DNA of 64,000 nt from Deltaproteobacteria bacterium (lineage in GTDB: Bacteria; Myxococcota_A; Polyangia; GCA-2747355). Location: the NCBI GenBank assembly GCA_020633415.1, contig JACKDQ010000002.1, forward strand, positions 744,001-808,000, in the 5' to 3' direction. This document shows positions 25,042 to 33,496 of the stretch, piece after piece. The notes beneath the pieces are model-generated. The model ran no database searches. It was given only the letters and a program-made list of their open reading frames with translations, and was not told the origin of the DNA. The translations under genes were made by a program, and so were the position numbers. Position 1 is the stretch's first letter; each line of letters opens with the position of its first letter.

Positions 25042-26178
25042 GTGAGTGCCAAGTTCAGCGTTATCGCCCTGCCCGGCGATGGGATCGGCCCGGAAGTCAT
25101 GGCCCAGGGCCTGCGGGTCCTCGACGCCATTTCCGCCAAACACGGCTTTCATTTCGATGTCGAGCAGATCCCCTGTGGCGGCAAGTACTACCTCGAACAC
25201 GGGACCGACTGGCCCGAAGGTTCGGAAGCGCGCTGCGCGGCGGCGGACCTGATCCTACTCGGTGCCGTCGGCTGGCCCGGCGCCAATGGCAAGCCGGTCA
25301 CGATGAAGGACGGCAAGATGGCCGGCTGGTCACCGGTGATCGGCAATCGCACCCGTCTCGACCTCTACGCTAACGTGCGGCCGGTCAAACTCTACCCGGG
25401 CGTGCGCCACCGCATTCACGGCGAGCGCAAACTGGTCTGGCAGCCTGGCCAGGTCGACATGGTGATCGTCCGCGAAAACACCGAGGGACTGTACTCGGGA
25501 ATCGGCGGTATAACGCCTCCTGGTCCCCAAGCCGAGGTGGCGACCGATCTGCGCGTGATCACCCGGCGTGCGACCGAGCGCGTCGTCCGTTACGCTTTCG
25601 AACTGGCAAAAAAACGCGACGGCGCCCCCAAAGACGGCAAGAAGCGCTTGACCTGCATCGTCAAGGACAACGTCCTGCGCGGCTGCCAGCTGTTCGTCGA
25701 CATCTTTCACAAGATCGGCGCCGACTATCCCGAGGTTGAGCGCGACGTGGCGATCGTCGACGCTTTCACCCAGTGGCTGATCGGCCAGCCCGAGTACTAC
25801 GACGTCTGCGTGACGAGCAACATGTTCGGCGACATCGTCACCGATCTGGCGAGCGTTCTGCAGGGCGGCATGGGCATGGCCGTCGGCTGCAACATCGGTG
25901 ACAAGAGCGCGATGTTCGAGCCGATCCACGGCTCGGCCCCGCGACACGCGAACCAGGATAAAGCCAACCCCATCGCAATGATCCTCTGTGTTGCTGAGGG
26001 GTTGCGGTGGCTAGGAGAGCGCAAAGAGCGCCGCACGCTCAGCGCCGCCGGTGACCAGATTGAACAAGCGGTCAAAGCGCTACTGGCCGACGGCAAACCG
26101 CTGACCTATGACCTTGTTGGTCAAGAGCAGGCGGCAAAGATGAGCGATGTCACCGCAGCGATCATCGCCAAGCTTTAA
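25042..26178 (+). CDS. Isocitrate/isopropylmalate dehydrogenase-family enzyme
   Basis: The protein is 378 residues; GTG 25042 has GAGGAG upstream. It follows the beta-decarboxylating dehydrogenase fold: LPGDGIGPEVMAQG at the N-terminus, substrate-site NRTRLDLYANVRPVKLYPGV, VRENTEGLYSGIGG, the metal ligands in MFGDIVTDLASVLQGG (Asp/Asp) and the NAD-site EPIHGSAP. These enzymes oxidise 3-isopropylmalate, isocitrate, homoisocitrate or tartrate and release CO2. The RPVKLYPG variant and HGSAP loop suggest NAD use and a 3-isopropylmalate- or tartrate-type substrate rather than isocitrate, but this cannot be settled here. No leucine or TCA gene is adjacent. Confidence 0.9.
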   Translation: MSAKFSVIALPGDGIGPEVMAQGLRVLDAISAKHGFHFDVEQIPCGGKYYLEHGTDWPEGSEARCAAADLILLGAVGWPGANGKPVTMKDGKMAGWSPVIGNRTRLDLYANVRPVKLYPGVRHRIHGERKLVWQPGQVDMVIVRENTEGLYSGIGGITPPGPQAEVATDLRVITRRATERVVRYAFELAKKRDGAPKDGKKRLTCIVKDNVLRGCQLFVDIFHKIGADYPEVERDVAIVDAFTQWLIGQPEYYDVCVTSNMFGDIVTDLASVLQGGMGMAVGCNIGDKSAMFEPIHGSAPRHANQDKANPIAMILCVAEGLRWLGERKERRTLSAAGDQIEQAVKALLADGKPLTYDLVGQEQAAKMSDVTAAIIAKL

Positions 26179-26282
26179 GATCAGCCAATTCGTCCGATAA
26201 GACAAAAAGAGAAAGAAACGTGGGCGCGTCGCACGCCGATTGACAGCTCCACGGTAAACGTTGACTCTATAACGACCAGCCG

Positions 26283-26525
26283 ATGAAGCGCCGAGAAAAA
26301 CGTCTATTTCGGGCGGCCCTATTACAGCGCGCCGCCAGCAGCACCCCCCGTGAGCCCAGCCGCCTGGTGGCTGCTGCGCGACGCTACCGCGCCGCCGCTG
26401 ACTATAGCGACTGGGATGAAGCCACCGACACCGATCCGAACTGGTGCCGCGACCCGGATGACTCGGAGCTCACGCCCGAACAGATCGAAGAGTTGGTCAA
26501 AGAGGCGATGAAGATGCGCCCCTAG
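26283..26525 (+). CDS. Small hypothetical protein
   Basis: The 80-residue protein is soluble, with a basic N-terminal half (KRREKRLFRAALLQRAASS) and an acidic C-terminal half (SDWDEATDTDPNWCRDPDDSELTPEQIEELVKEAMKM). A -10-like TATAAC at 26268-26273 ends nine bases before ATG 26283, and there is no Shine-Dalgarno, so a leaderless mRNA is possible. No family recognised. The bipolar charge and the short C-terminal helix are protein-like, but the evidence remains modest. It is convergent with the OmpA-family gene. Confidence 0.6.
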   Translation: MKRREKRLFRAALLQRAASSTPREPSRLVAAARRYRAAADYSDWDEATDTDPNWCRDPDDSELTPEQIEELVKEAMKMRP

Positions 26526-26579
26526 CGAGGGTCTCCCCCGCCAGTGAGCGCTGTGTTAGCAGGACACTGACAACGCCCG

Positions 26580-28643
26580 CTAGTTGTCATCGTCCTTGGC
26601 ATCATCCTTGGCATCATCCTCGTCGTCGGCCGGCTTGATCGCCCCTTTGGCCTTGGGCGTCTTTTTGTCGTCGGCCCGCTCGAGGATGATGAATTCGACG
26701 CGCCGGTTGGCCGCTCGGCCGCGCCGTGTCTTGTTGCTGGCGATCGGCTTGCGCGAGCCAAAGCCCACCGCGATCAGCCGCGTCGGCTCGACACCTTGAG
26801 CGATCAATCGGTCGCGCACCGCCTCTGCGCGCTTTTGCGAGAGCCGCAGGTTGCGCTTGGCATCCCCACGACCATCGGTGTGTCCTTCGATCCTCACGCC
26901 CTTGACCTGCGGGTTTGCCCGCAAGACCAATGCGACTTGATCAACGATCGAAAACGAACGCGTCTTGATCCGCGCGAGCGCCGTAGCAAAGTAGATCTTC
27001 TTGGTGATGACGATCTTGTCGGCTTGGATCTGGACGTTGACCTTGCCGCGATCCGGACAACCGTCGTCATCGCGATAGCCGTTGATCGTCTCAGGCTTGT
27101 TTGGACACTTGTCCTGGGCGTCGGGCACACCGTCGCGATCGTTGTCTGGATCGGGACAACCGTCGTCATCTTCAAAGCCGTCGATATCCTCGGCGTCATT
27201 CGGACAGGCGTCGAAGCTATCGGGCACACCATCGTTATCGTTGTCCGGGTCCGCGCAACCATCGTCATCTTGGAAGCCGTCTCGGTCTTCCTTCTCATTG
27301 GGACACTTGTCGGTCGTGTCGGGAACGCCATCGTCATCTTGATCGGGCACATCTGGACAGCCGTCGTCGTCCTTGTAGCCGTTCTTGGTCTCTGGCTTGA
27401 ACGGGCAACTGTCGCGAATATCGGGGATGCCGTCCTTGTCGTTGTCCGGATCGGGACAGCCATCATCGTCTTCGAAGGTGTCGCGATCTTCCGGCTCGTT
27501 GGGACACTTGTCGCGCACATCCGGGATCAGGTCTCCGTCGTTGTCCGGGTCGGGACAGCCATCTTTGTCTTGGAAGCCATCGAAGTCTTCGGGTTGGGTC
27601 GGGCAGCGATCGTCTTGATCGTAGATGCCATCGCCATCGGTATCGGTAAAGTCAGGCGCCCACCGCAGACCGGCGATCACCCGCACCTGAGGGCTACCCA
27701 GCGCCTGGATCAGACCAAAGCCCACGCCGCCGCTCGCCATCAAGCCGAAGGGCAGACTGACCCGCGCGCCGGCCAGCGCCTCGAGCGGAAACGCGTCGAG
27801 GTCGGTCGAAGAGCTGTCGCTGCAGACCACGCGACCATTGCTCGCCGTCTCACAGTTGGACTTGGTGCCAAAGCCCATCTGCCCGTAGATTTCGCCAAAG
27901 ACGCGCACCCGTCGATGGGCTTCGTAGCCCGCACCCAGTCCGTACAGCAGACGGTGACCGACTTCGGAAGAAACCAGCGTCGAACTCTCGCGAAACAACC
28001 AACCCAAGTTGGCCGCGAAAACAAAATCGCGCAGGCGAAAATCAGCGACAACCCGCGGTTTGACGCTGAGGTTAGGCTCACCGCCGAAGGCATCTTGATC
28101 ACCCGTCGGCACGGTGATGATCGGCGAAAAGGCCACCGACAGGCCCTTGTAGTTGCGGAGCAGCGACACCTTGAGCTGAATCCGCAGATCACCAACCCCC
28201 GTCGCACTTAGACTGCCGGCCTCGTTGAGCTGATCGTCGATCCGCGTGCCGCGCAGCACCAGATTGACCGGCAGACTCAAACCCAGCTGAGCGTGAAACC
28301 AGCGATGCGCAAAGCCGATCGCTCCCCCAACATCGGCGCTGAGCTGGTGCCGAACCAACACCAGCTGTTGCGCCTTCGACAGGTCGATCGTCCCCGTGCC
28401 CGTGCCCTGGGTGTCTTGGACAAACAGCACCAGCGGCTTGTGCGCGTAGTTGAGGGTCAGCGAAAGCGCGAAATCCAAATGATCGGCAACCGACGCTGGC
28501 TCGACGGCCATCAGCAAGTCACGGGTGCCGATCGCCGGTTCGAACAGCTGGACCGGAAACGAGGTATCGACCGGTATCTGACCGTAGACGTTGCTAGTCA
28601 GCGCGAATACGACGGAAATAGCGCACAGATGACGCGAAATCAT
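26580..28643 (-). CDS. OmpA-family outer-membrane protein with thrombospondin type 3 repeats
   Basis: The protein is 687 residues from ATG 28643; GTG 28676 would add 11. The signal peptide (ISVVFALTSNVYGQ) is cleaved at about residue 21. Residues 25-330 form a barrel-like N-domain (GVGDLRIQLKVSLLRNYKGLSVAFSP). Six Asp-rich TSP3 units follow (pattern DxDxDGxxDxxDxCPxxPED), each a calcium site. Residues about 540-655 are an OmpA C-terminal domain (FATALARIKTRSFSIVDQVALVL, VRIEGHTDGRGDAKRNLRLS, RLIAVGFGSRKPIASN, RRVEFIIL) that binds peptidoglycan, including the conserved Asp and Arg. A Lys/Asp-rich tail ends the protein. It tethers outer membrane to cell wall. The + strand ORF across it is a shadow. 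Confidence 0.93.
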   Translation of the reverse strand: MISRHLCAISVVFALTSNVYGQIPVDTSFPVQLFEPAIGTRDLLMAVEPASVADHLDFALSLTLNYAHKPLVLFVQDTQGTGTGTIDLSKAQQLVLVRHQLSADVGGAIGFAHRWFHAQLGLSLPVNLVLRGTRIDDQLNEAGSLSATGVGDLRIQLKVSLLRNYKGLSVAFSPIITVPTGDQDAFGGEPNLSVKPRVVADFRLRDFVFAANLGWLFRESSTLVSSEVGHRLLYGLGAGYEAHRRVRVFGEIYGQMGFGTKSNCETASNGRVVCSDSSSTDLDAFPLEALAGARVSLPFGLMASGGVGFGLIQALGSPQVRVIAGLRWAPDFTDTDGDGIYDQDDRCPTQPEDFDGFQDKDGCPDPDNDGDLIPDVRDKCPNEPEDRDTFEDDDGCPDPDNDKDGIPDIRDSCPFKPETKNGYKDDDGCPDVPDQDDDGVPDTTDKCPNEKEDRDGFQDDDGCADPDNDNDGVPDSFDACPNDAEDIDGFEDDDGCPDPDNDRDGVPDAQDKCPNKPETINGYRDDDGCPDRGKVNVQIQADKIVITKKIYFATALARIKTRSFSIVDQVALVLRANPQVKGVRIEGHTDGRGDAKRNLRLSQKRAEAVRDRLIAQGVEPTRLIAVGFGSRKPIASNKTRRGRAANRRVEFIILERADDKKTPKAKGAIKPADDEDDAKDDAKDDDN
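27050..27650 (-). repeat. Six thrombospondin type 3 repeats
   Basis: Roughly 600 bases encode six units of 25-36 residues with DxCPxxPED cores and Asp-rich calcium loops, within the OmpA-family gene. Near-identical GGATGACGGTTGTCC-like segments recur between units, so recombination could change repeat number. Confidence 0.9.
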
Positions 28644-29142
28644 GGCTCGTGCCCAGCGTTGAGAAGTAGAGTTCACGTGATTATTTCACAGGTTAGACCG
28701 CGTGTACAACAACCGAGACAACCGCGCAACAGGCGCTTTTGCACTTGACGAGTGACACCCAAATGGGCCATGAAATGTAGAAGAAGCGCGCGACGAGCAA
28801 GCTAGCTCACCGTCGAGAAATTGCGGTTAGCGCGCCCTGGAAACGCCGCTGGTATTGCTGCCTTTGGGCGTGCCGGCTTTGGGGCTTCCCGCCGCGGATG
28901 TGGCGCGACTTGTTTGATTCCGGTTGCCTCGGAGAGTTCGCGGACGCTTCGTCCGCTAGCCCAAGGTACCCAGCTCGAAAAAACGAAGACTAGGGCTTAA
29001 CCACAACCAAGCCTGCACTCGGCGGACGCGTTTGCTTTCGTTTGCCAAGGCAACACTCCGGACGCAGGTGAGCATCCGATACTGGCCGAGCCAGACGGAG
29101 CCGTCGGGCAAAAAAACCGATGAACGAAAAGAGGTTAGAAGT
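28644..29142. other. Intergenic region upstream of OmpA-type and basic-protein genes
   Basis: About 500 bases between divergent starts. On the minus strand an AATAAT box (28681-28686) may be a -10 element for the OmpA-family gene. A strong hairpin lies at 28940-28956. The plus-strand gene at 29143 has a GAGG at 29131-29134 and a possible long leader with a small GACGG/CCGTC hairpin at 29094-29105. No protein or RNA family was recognised. Confidence 0.5.
28940..28956. other. Perfect 7-bp hairpin, intergenic
   Basis: GCGGACG-CTT-CGTCCGC forms a tight GC-rich stem about 190 bases upstream of the basic-protein gene. No T-run follows, so it is not a standard terminator. It may be part of a 5' leader structure or a protein-binding site. 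Confidence 0.4.
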
Positions 29143-29688
29143 ATGAGTGACGAGTCGGCTGGCGGACGGCGCCCGCGGCGGCGCGGCAGTGGCGGTGGTG
29201 GCGGCGGTGGCGGCGGTGGCGGCCGTCCCGACCATTCCGCTGGTAACAACGGTTTGAAGAAACGACGACGAAGACGACGCGGTCGCGGCCCGGTCGGCAA
29301 TGGGCGTTCGACGATCGATCGGCTGCCGCCCTCGACACGCGACGATAGTAGCGTCCTCGGCGGTCGCGAGACCATGGCCGAGCGCCGCCAGGTCTACGAC
29401 GGCCCGCCCGACAAGTTTCAGCTTTTTTGCTCCTACTACCTCGGCATCACACCAGAAGATGGCTATCAAAAGCCCAACGTCAAAGAGATCGCGCGTTGGC
29501 ACGGCATGGACGTCGAGCAGATCGAGAGCTTGCTCGAGGAATTCGACCTCAAGCCAGCTACCGTCAAAGCGACCAGCTTCGATCTGGTCGGTGCCCAGCT
29601 CGACATCCGCGTGGCCCCCGAGGGGCTAAGCCGAACCGAAATCGCCCGCGATCTGTACGAGCAGTACATCGAAGCGCTCGATAGCTGA
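29143..29688 (+). CDS. Arg/Gly-rich basic protein with conserved acidic C-domain, possibly nucleic-acid binding
   Basis: The protein is 181 residues. ATG 29143 has GAGG eight bases before. The N-terminal 55 residues are disordered: RRPRRRGS, eleven consecutive Gly, then KKRRRRRRGRGP, like RGG-type RNA-binding tails. From about residue 90 a compact domain begins (DKFQLFCSYYLGITPEDGY, NVKEIARWHGMDVEQIESLLEEF), which looks like a small helix-turn-helix, followed by DLVGAQLDIRVAP and a terminal helix. A role in RNA or DNA binding is inferred from composition and the helical motif. It has its own long upstream region. No family name can be given. Confidence 0.75.
   Translation: MSDESAGGRRPRRRGSGGGGGGGGGGGRPDHSAGNNGLKKRRRRRRGRGPVGNGRSTIDRLPPSTRDDSSVLGGRETMAERRQVYDGPPDKFQLFCSYYLGITPEDGYQKPNVKEIARWHGMDVEQIESLLEEFDLKPATVKATSFDLVGAQLDIRVAPEGLSRTEIARDLYEQYIEALDS
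29191..29223 (+). repeat. Eleven-codon poly-glycine run
   Basis: Thirty-three bases of GGC/GGT codons encode 11 Gly in the basic protein. The near-perfect ggcggt periodicity is prone to slippage, so strain-to-strain length variation is likely. Confidence 0.9.
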
Positions 29689-29788
29689 TCGCTTTTCGTA
29701 GCGGGCCGCCGACAACCTCGCCCTTGTACAGCGCCTAGCGATCCAGGCAACAGGCCAACCAGCTGGCGAGCGCCTCAGCCTTACCCTC

Positions 29789-29817
29789 TCGACACCTCAT
29801 TGGCAACAAGCCATAAT
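29789..29817 (+). promoter_or_regulatory. Sigma-70 promoter for the lipoprotein at 29850
   Basis: TCGACA (29789-29794), exactly 17 bases, CATAAT (29812-29817); each hexamer matches consensus in five of six positions. Transcription would start near 29824, giving a leader of about 26 bases that contains the GGGGGGAGAG ribosome binding site. Confidence 0.7.
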
Positions 29818-29849
29818 CATTGGCATTGCATCCTAGCGGGGGGAGAGAC

Positions 29850-30707
29850 ATGCGGCTTGTCATGCTGTGCGCCGTGTTATGCGCGGTCGGTTGTGATCCA
29901 AAATCCTCAACGCCGGTGATCGATGGCGCCGTCAAAGACGGTCAAACGACCGGCGATGGGTCGACCACGGTCGACAGCTGGACACCAACCAACCAACCGG
30001 CCTGTGCGGGTACTGTCTACGCCTGCGGCGACGGCAAGGACAACGACGGCGACGGATTGATCGACGCCCAGGATCCCGAATGCGTCGGCCCCTGCGACAA
30101 CGATGAAGGGGCATTCGCCACGGGCATCGCCGGGGACAACGTCGATGGCTGCAAACAAGATTGCTTCTTCGACGGCAACAGCGGCCAAGGCGAAAAGTGC
30201 GAGTGGAACCTCAAGTGCGACCCGAAAAACCCCGGGGCGAATCTGGCCAAGGCCTGCCCCTACGACCCAGCCTTCAAGAACTGTCCCGGGCCGCAACCGC
30301 AAAACTGCATCGACAACTGCCGTCCGCTGACGCCCAATGGCTGCGATTGCTTCGGCTGCTGCGAGGTCTTCGCCGGCGGACAGAAACGCTTGGTTTACCT
30401 GGGCTCGGGCGCAGATTGCACGGCTGCCACGCCCGAAAAGTGTGCGACCTGCACGCAAAGCACCGACTGCGTCAACGACTGCAAAGAGTGCGAAATCTGC
30501 TTGGGCAAGACGATCGCCGACTTGCCCGCCAAATGCTTCGCCTCGAGCGGCGACGCCGGCCCATCGGGCGATGGCGGGCGGACCGACGGTGGCAGCGGAC
30601 CACGCCTACCCAGTTGCGAAAACGGCCTCACCCCGTGTGTCAATAACGACGGTTGCACAACCGGCTACTTTTGCCTAACCGGTTGCTGCACAAAGATACC
30701 GCGCTAG
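29850..30707 (+). CDS. Cys-rich secreted lipoprotein
   Basis: The protein is 285 residues. ATG 29850 follows a strong GGGGGGAGAG. The signal peptide is very short (LVMLCAVLCAVGC, Cys at about residue 15). An Asp/Thr tether is followed by ACGDGKDNDGDGLIDAQDPEC, an Asp-rich calcium- or metal-loop motif related to the MopE type. The rest has about 30 cysteines in irregular blocks (CDCFGCCEVF, CKECEICLGK, CFLTGCC-like end), with a Gly/Asp-rich spacer (SSGDAGPSGDGGRTDGGSG) before the last block. Cell-envelope or secreted location is expected. Ligand unknown. It has its own good promoter just upstream and stands apart from neighbouring operons. Confidence 0.88.
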   Translation: MRLVMLCAVLCAVGCDPKSSTPVIDGAVKDGQTTGDGSTTVDSWTPTNQPACAGTVYACGDGKDNDGDGLIDAQDPECVGPCDNDEGAFATGIAGDNVDGCKQDCFFDGNSGQGEKCEWNLKCDPKNPGANLAKACPYDPAFKNCPGPQPQNCIDNCRPLTPNGCDCFGCCEVFAGGQKRLVYLGSGADCTAATPEKCATCTQSTDCVNDCKECEICLGKTIADLPAKCFASSGDAGPSGDGGRTDGGSGPRLPSCENGLTPCVNNDGCTTGYFCLTGCCTKIPR

Positions 30708-30747
30708 ACCCCGAGGGCGCAGGCGCGGAGATGCCGAACGCCCAGCT

Positions 30748-31788
30748 CTAGACGGTTGCTTTGCTGACCTCGGCCAAAAGCACAGTCGCATAAGAGCCAG
30801 GAGGCAAGGTGAAACCCAGCCGCAGCGCGGAAGGGTCGTCAGCAACGGTCTCGACGGTGAGCTGCTCGGGAAATACCGCTGCGGCTCGCCGTCCACCACG
30901 CGCTAGCCGGCCCTGACCGGCGAAATCCTCGATCGACAACCCCGCCTCGGCGAGCACCGCTTGATCGTCGGCCAATGCGGGAGGCGCGGCCCAAGGCATA
31001 CGTGGTCCGTAGAGCGGCCCGGCGAGCACGACTTCTCGGGCAAGCAGACGCGACTGATCGGTTGCAGGGTCTTCGCAAACAAACGGGTTCGAGTGCCCAG
31101 CGCGAAGCATCACCTCGCCACCGAGTAGCCGCGACCAACGATCGGCCTCGATTCGCCGAGCGACCCACTCGTTAAACAGCTGCGACTGCAGCGCGGAGAG
31201 CAACAGACGCCACCGTCGACGATCGCGCGGCGCACGTTGTTCTTTGCGCAACACGGCTCTGGCGCGCTGCGCGTTATCACCTTCGACGCCAAAGCGCTGC
31301 GTGCCGAAATAGTTCGGCAGACCGCGCTCGTTGAGTCGATCGATCACGGCAAGCGCTCGCGCTTCGGCTTGCTCTTCCACGCCGCGCAAGGTGATCACGA
31401 AGCGGTTGCCGCGCAGATGCCCGGTCTTGAGCTTGTTGGCGTGGCGCTTGACCTCGAGGATCGCGACGCCGGCAAGCTCGAGCCGCTTCAACTCGTCTTC
31501 AACCTTTGCCGGCACGGACAGCCACTGCTTAGTGACGGCGTGCTTGTCCTTCATGCCCGCATAGCCAACCTCGCTACCGGGAATCCCCAGCGCGCGACTT
31601 AGCTGCTTGACCAGCTCGAGCGTGGCGACGCCGCGCTTTTCCACCCAGAGGAAAGCGTGCTCGCCTTCGCCGCTCGGCAGGTAAGCAGGAACTTCCTCGA
31701 CGTAGAAGTCCTCTGGCTCACGCCAAGCACCACCACAGCCGGGTAAATCGGCGGAGGCCAGCGCCAGCGGACGGTCGGCGAGACGCAT
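30748..31788 (-). CDS. truD: tRNA pseudouridine(13) synthase TruD
   Basis: The 346-residue enzyme converts U13 of tRNA-Glu to pseudouridine. Signature segments: EDFYVEEVPAYLPSGEGEH near residue 25; the catalytic-Asp motif GYAGMKDKHAVTKQWLSVP (about residue 75-95); RGNRFVITLRGV; and LPNYFGTQRFGVEGDN, all diagnostic of TruD. Length equals the E. coli protein (349). It is the last gene of a minus-strand run bamD-TPR-truD with short gaps (15 bases to the TPR gene). No Shine-Dalgarno is visible, which fits translational coupling. Confidence 0.96.
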   Translation of the reverse strand: MRLADRPLALASADLPGCGGAWREPEDFYVEEVPAYLPSGEGEHAFLWVEKRGVATLELVKQLSRALGIPGSEVGYAGMKDKHAVTKQWLSVPAKVEDELKRLELAGVAILEVKRHANKLKTGHLRGNRFVITLRGVEEQAEARALAVIDRLNERGLPNYFGTQRFGVEGDNAQRARAVLRKEQRAPRDRRRWRLLLSALQSQLFNEWVARRIEADRWSRLLGGEVMLRAGHSNPFVCEDPATDQSRLLAREVVLAGPLYGPRMPWAAPPALADDQAVLAEAGLSIEDFAGQGRLARGGRRAAAVFPEQLTVETVADDPSALRLGFTLPPGSYATVLLAEVSKATV

Positions 31789-31803
31789 CGTTCGGAGCGA
31801 CGC

Positions 31804-32511
31804 TTAGTCGGTTTCGATGCCGACCATGCGCAGATAAGTGCGCGCGGCGCGGTTTTGTGGGTCACGCTCGAGAACCCGCTGCCATTCAGCAGCGGCCTCT
31901 TCAGCGCGATCGGCCGAATAGAGCGCCACGCCGAGTTGGAGCCGGGCCTGAACGTAGTTAGCATTTGAGGCGATCGCTTCGCGATATTCGGCGATCGCCG
32001 CATCGAGCTTGTCTTGATCGCGATACGCGTTGCCTAACTTCGTGCGCACATCGGGGAAATGCGGACAAAGCGCCAGGGCGTGGCTGTATTCGCGCAGCGT
32101 CTCGTCGAGCATCCCCAAGGCATAATAGGCATCGCCGAGATCGGCGTGCATGTTGGCGATCTTGCCTTTGGCAAACGGGTCGAGCTCGCGCGGTTGATTG
32201 CGGGCGCGCGCCATCGCTTGGTTATAGACCTGTTTGGCGTCGTCATACCGGCCGAGATCGTTATAGGTCACGGCCAGGTTAAGCGCCGCTTCGGTGTATT
32301 GCGGATTGATCGCCAACGCCTGCTCGAAACTCTGCTGGGCCTGCGCCAACCGCCCCTGCGAATGGTTGATCACGCCGAGCATGTTGTGCACATCGGCAAA
32401 TGTCCGGTTTTCGCGGGCCACCTCACCGAGCAGCTGCTCAGCACGAGCGAACTCACCCGCCTTATAGGCGTCGCGCCCTTCGATCAGTAGGTGCTTGATG
32501 CGTTCATCCAT
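31804..32511 (-). CDS. TPR-repeat protein
   Basis: The protein is 235 residues, nearly all TPR: units begin DAYKAGEFARAEQLLGEV, LGVINHSQGRLAQAQQSFEQALAINP, LAVTYNDLGRYDDAKQVYNQA, LGDAYYALGMLDETLREYSHALALCP, LGNAYRDQDKLDAAIAEYREAIAS and LGVALYSADRAEEAAAEWQRVLERDP, so about six repeats with the usual W/L-G-Y-A-F-A-P positions. No signal peptide, so cytoplasmic scaffold. ATG 32511 gives this frame; GTG 32544 would add 11 residues. It is between bamD and truD in one transcription unit. Its partner protein is unknown, and location beside bamD could reflect envelope biogenesis. Confidence 0.9.
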   Translation of the reverse strand: MDERIKHLLIEGRDAYKAGEFARAEQLLGEVARENRTFADVHNMLGVINHSQGRLAQAQQSFEQALAINPQYTEAALNLAVTYNDLGRYDDAKQVYNQAMARARNQPRELDPFAKGKIANMHADLGDAYYALGMLDETLREYSHALALCPHFPDVRTKLGNAYRDQDKLDAAIAEYREAIASNANYVQARLQLGVALYSADRAEEAAAEWQRVLERDPQNRAARTYLRMVGIETD

Positions 32512-32550
32512 GTTGCGCCCGTTTCTTTTGCTGTTTCGGCTCACACATGA

Positions 32551-33351
32551 TCAGTCGCCAAGATAGCGCAAATACAGCTTGGCCTTGGCCGCGTGATAGT
32601 CCTGAGGATACTTCTTGGTCAACTCGACGAACGTCTTGCGCGCCTCCGCGCGCTTCTCCAAGGAGAGATAGGTCTTGCCCAAAAGCAGCATGACTTCGGG
32701 GTGAACCCCGGCCTCTGGATAGCGCTGGAGCACACCCTCGAGCCGCAAGATCGTCGCCTTCGGCTTGCCCTGCTCGAGGTAAAAGCGCGCGACATAAAGT
32801 TCGTGCGCGGCCAGACGGCGCAACCCCTGTCGATAGAGCTGCTTACCCTTCTCAAGGTACTTGCTGTTCGCGTAGGTGCGCACGAAGATCTTCAGCTCGC
32901 GCACTGCCTCGCGCGTGGCAACCTGATCCTTTTCGTAACCCGGCGGCAGCAGAAACCAGTCACCCGGGATCTGACGTACGTAGGATTCGGCGGCGCGAAA
33001 CGCTGCGTAGCCGTCGATCACTTGCGGGTGCGTCGGGTGAAACTTGACGAACAGCTTGTAGGCGTCGGCTGACTCGATGAACTTCTCTTGAGCAAAGTAG
33101 GTGTCGGCGATACGCAACTCGGCCAAGGTCGCGAAGCGTGAGAAGGGAAACTTGTTCTTGACGAAGTTGAAATAGCGCAACGCGTCAGGAAAGCTCTCGT
33201 CCTTCAGCTCCGCCATCCCTTTGAGATAGTTCGACTCGGCCGTGCTGCGATAGGAGACATTACTCGAGGCATTGGTGCTGGCGCAGCCACCAGCACACAG
33301 CAAGAACAGCAAACCCCAGCGGGCAATCGAACTCGAAATTGTCATCTTCAC
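32551..33351 (-). CDS. bamD: Outer-membrane assembly lipoprotein BamD
   Basis: The protein is 266 residues. The signal peptide ends in lipobox LCAGGC (Cys at about residue 23). The mature part has five TPR-like units in the BamD order: ESFPDALRYFNFVKNKFPFSRFATLAELRIADTYF, KFIESADAYKLFVKFHPTHPQ, YANSKYLEKGKQLYRQ, then ELYVARFYLEQGKPKATILRLEGVLQRYPEAG, typical of the BamD/YfiO family. BamD recruits the BamA beta-barrel insertase. GTG 33351 (AGAG six bases upstream) or ATG 33345 may be the start. It heads the bamD-TPR-truD run. Confidence 0.93.
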   Translation of the reverse strand: MKMTISSSIARWGLLFLLCAGGCASTNASSNVSYRSTAESNYLKGMAELKDESFPDALRYFNFVKNKFPFSRFATLAELRIADTYFAQEKFIESADAYKLFVKFHPTHPQVIDGYAAFRAAESYVRQIPGDWFLLPPGYEKDQVATREAVRELKIFVRTYANSKYLEKGKQLYRQGLRRLAAHELYVARFYLEQGKPKATILRLEGVLQRYPEAGVHPEVMLLLGKTYLSLEKRAEARKTFVELTKKYPQDYHAAKAKLYLRYLGD

Positions 33352-33460
33352 GCTAAACTCTCTAGATGACTAGCAGAGTAGGCGACGGAGTACAAGGCTC
33401 TTCCGCCCCTCTGCCGACCGCCAGCCAGAGCGGGACATCGACGAATCGACGCTCGCAACC

Positions 33461-33489
33461 TTGACATCGCGCCTCGCTCTCTCTAAAAG
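33461..33489 (+). promoter_or_regulatory. Promoter with -10 seven bases before the start at 33497
   Basis: A perfect TTGACA (33461-33466), 17 bases, then TAAAAG (33484-33489). The -10 box ends seven bases before ATG 33497 and no Shine-Dalgarno is present, so the mRNA would be leaderless or nearly so. It would serve the lipoprotein-mnmG-fadL run. Confidence 0.62.
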
Positions 33490-33496
33490 CCAGCTG

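Noticed and set aside
26240..26273. TTGACA at 26240 with TATAAC at 26268 as a full promoter
   Set aside because: The 22-base spacer is too long for sigma-70. The -10 alone is kept as support for a short leader.
26796..28211. 471-codon + strand frame opposite the OmpA/TSP3 gene
   Set aside because: Its Val/Ile/Arg-rich repeats mirror the TSP3 repeats of the true gene on the minus strand.
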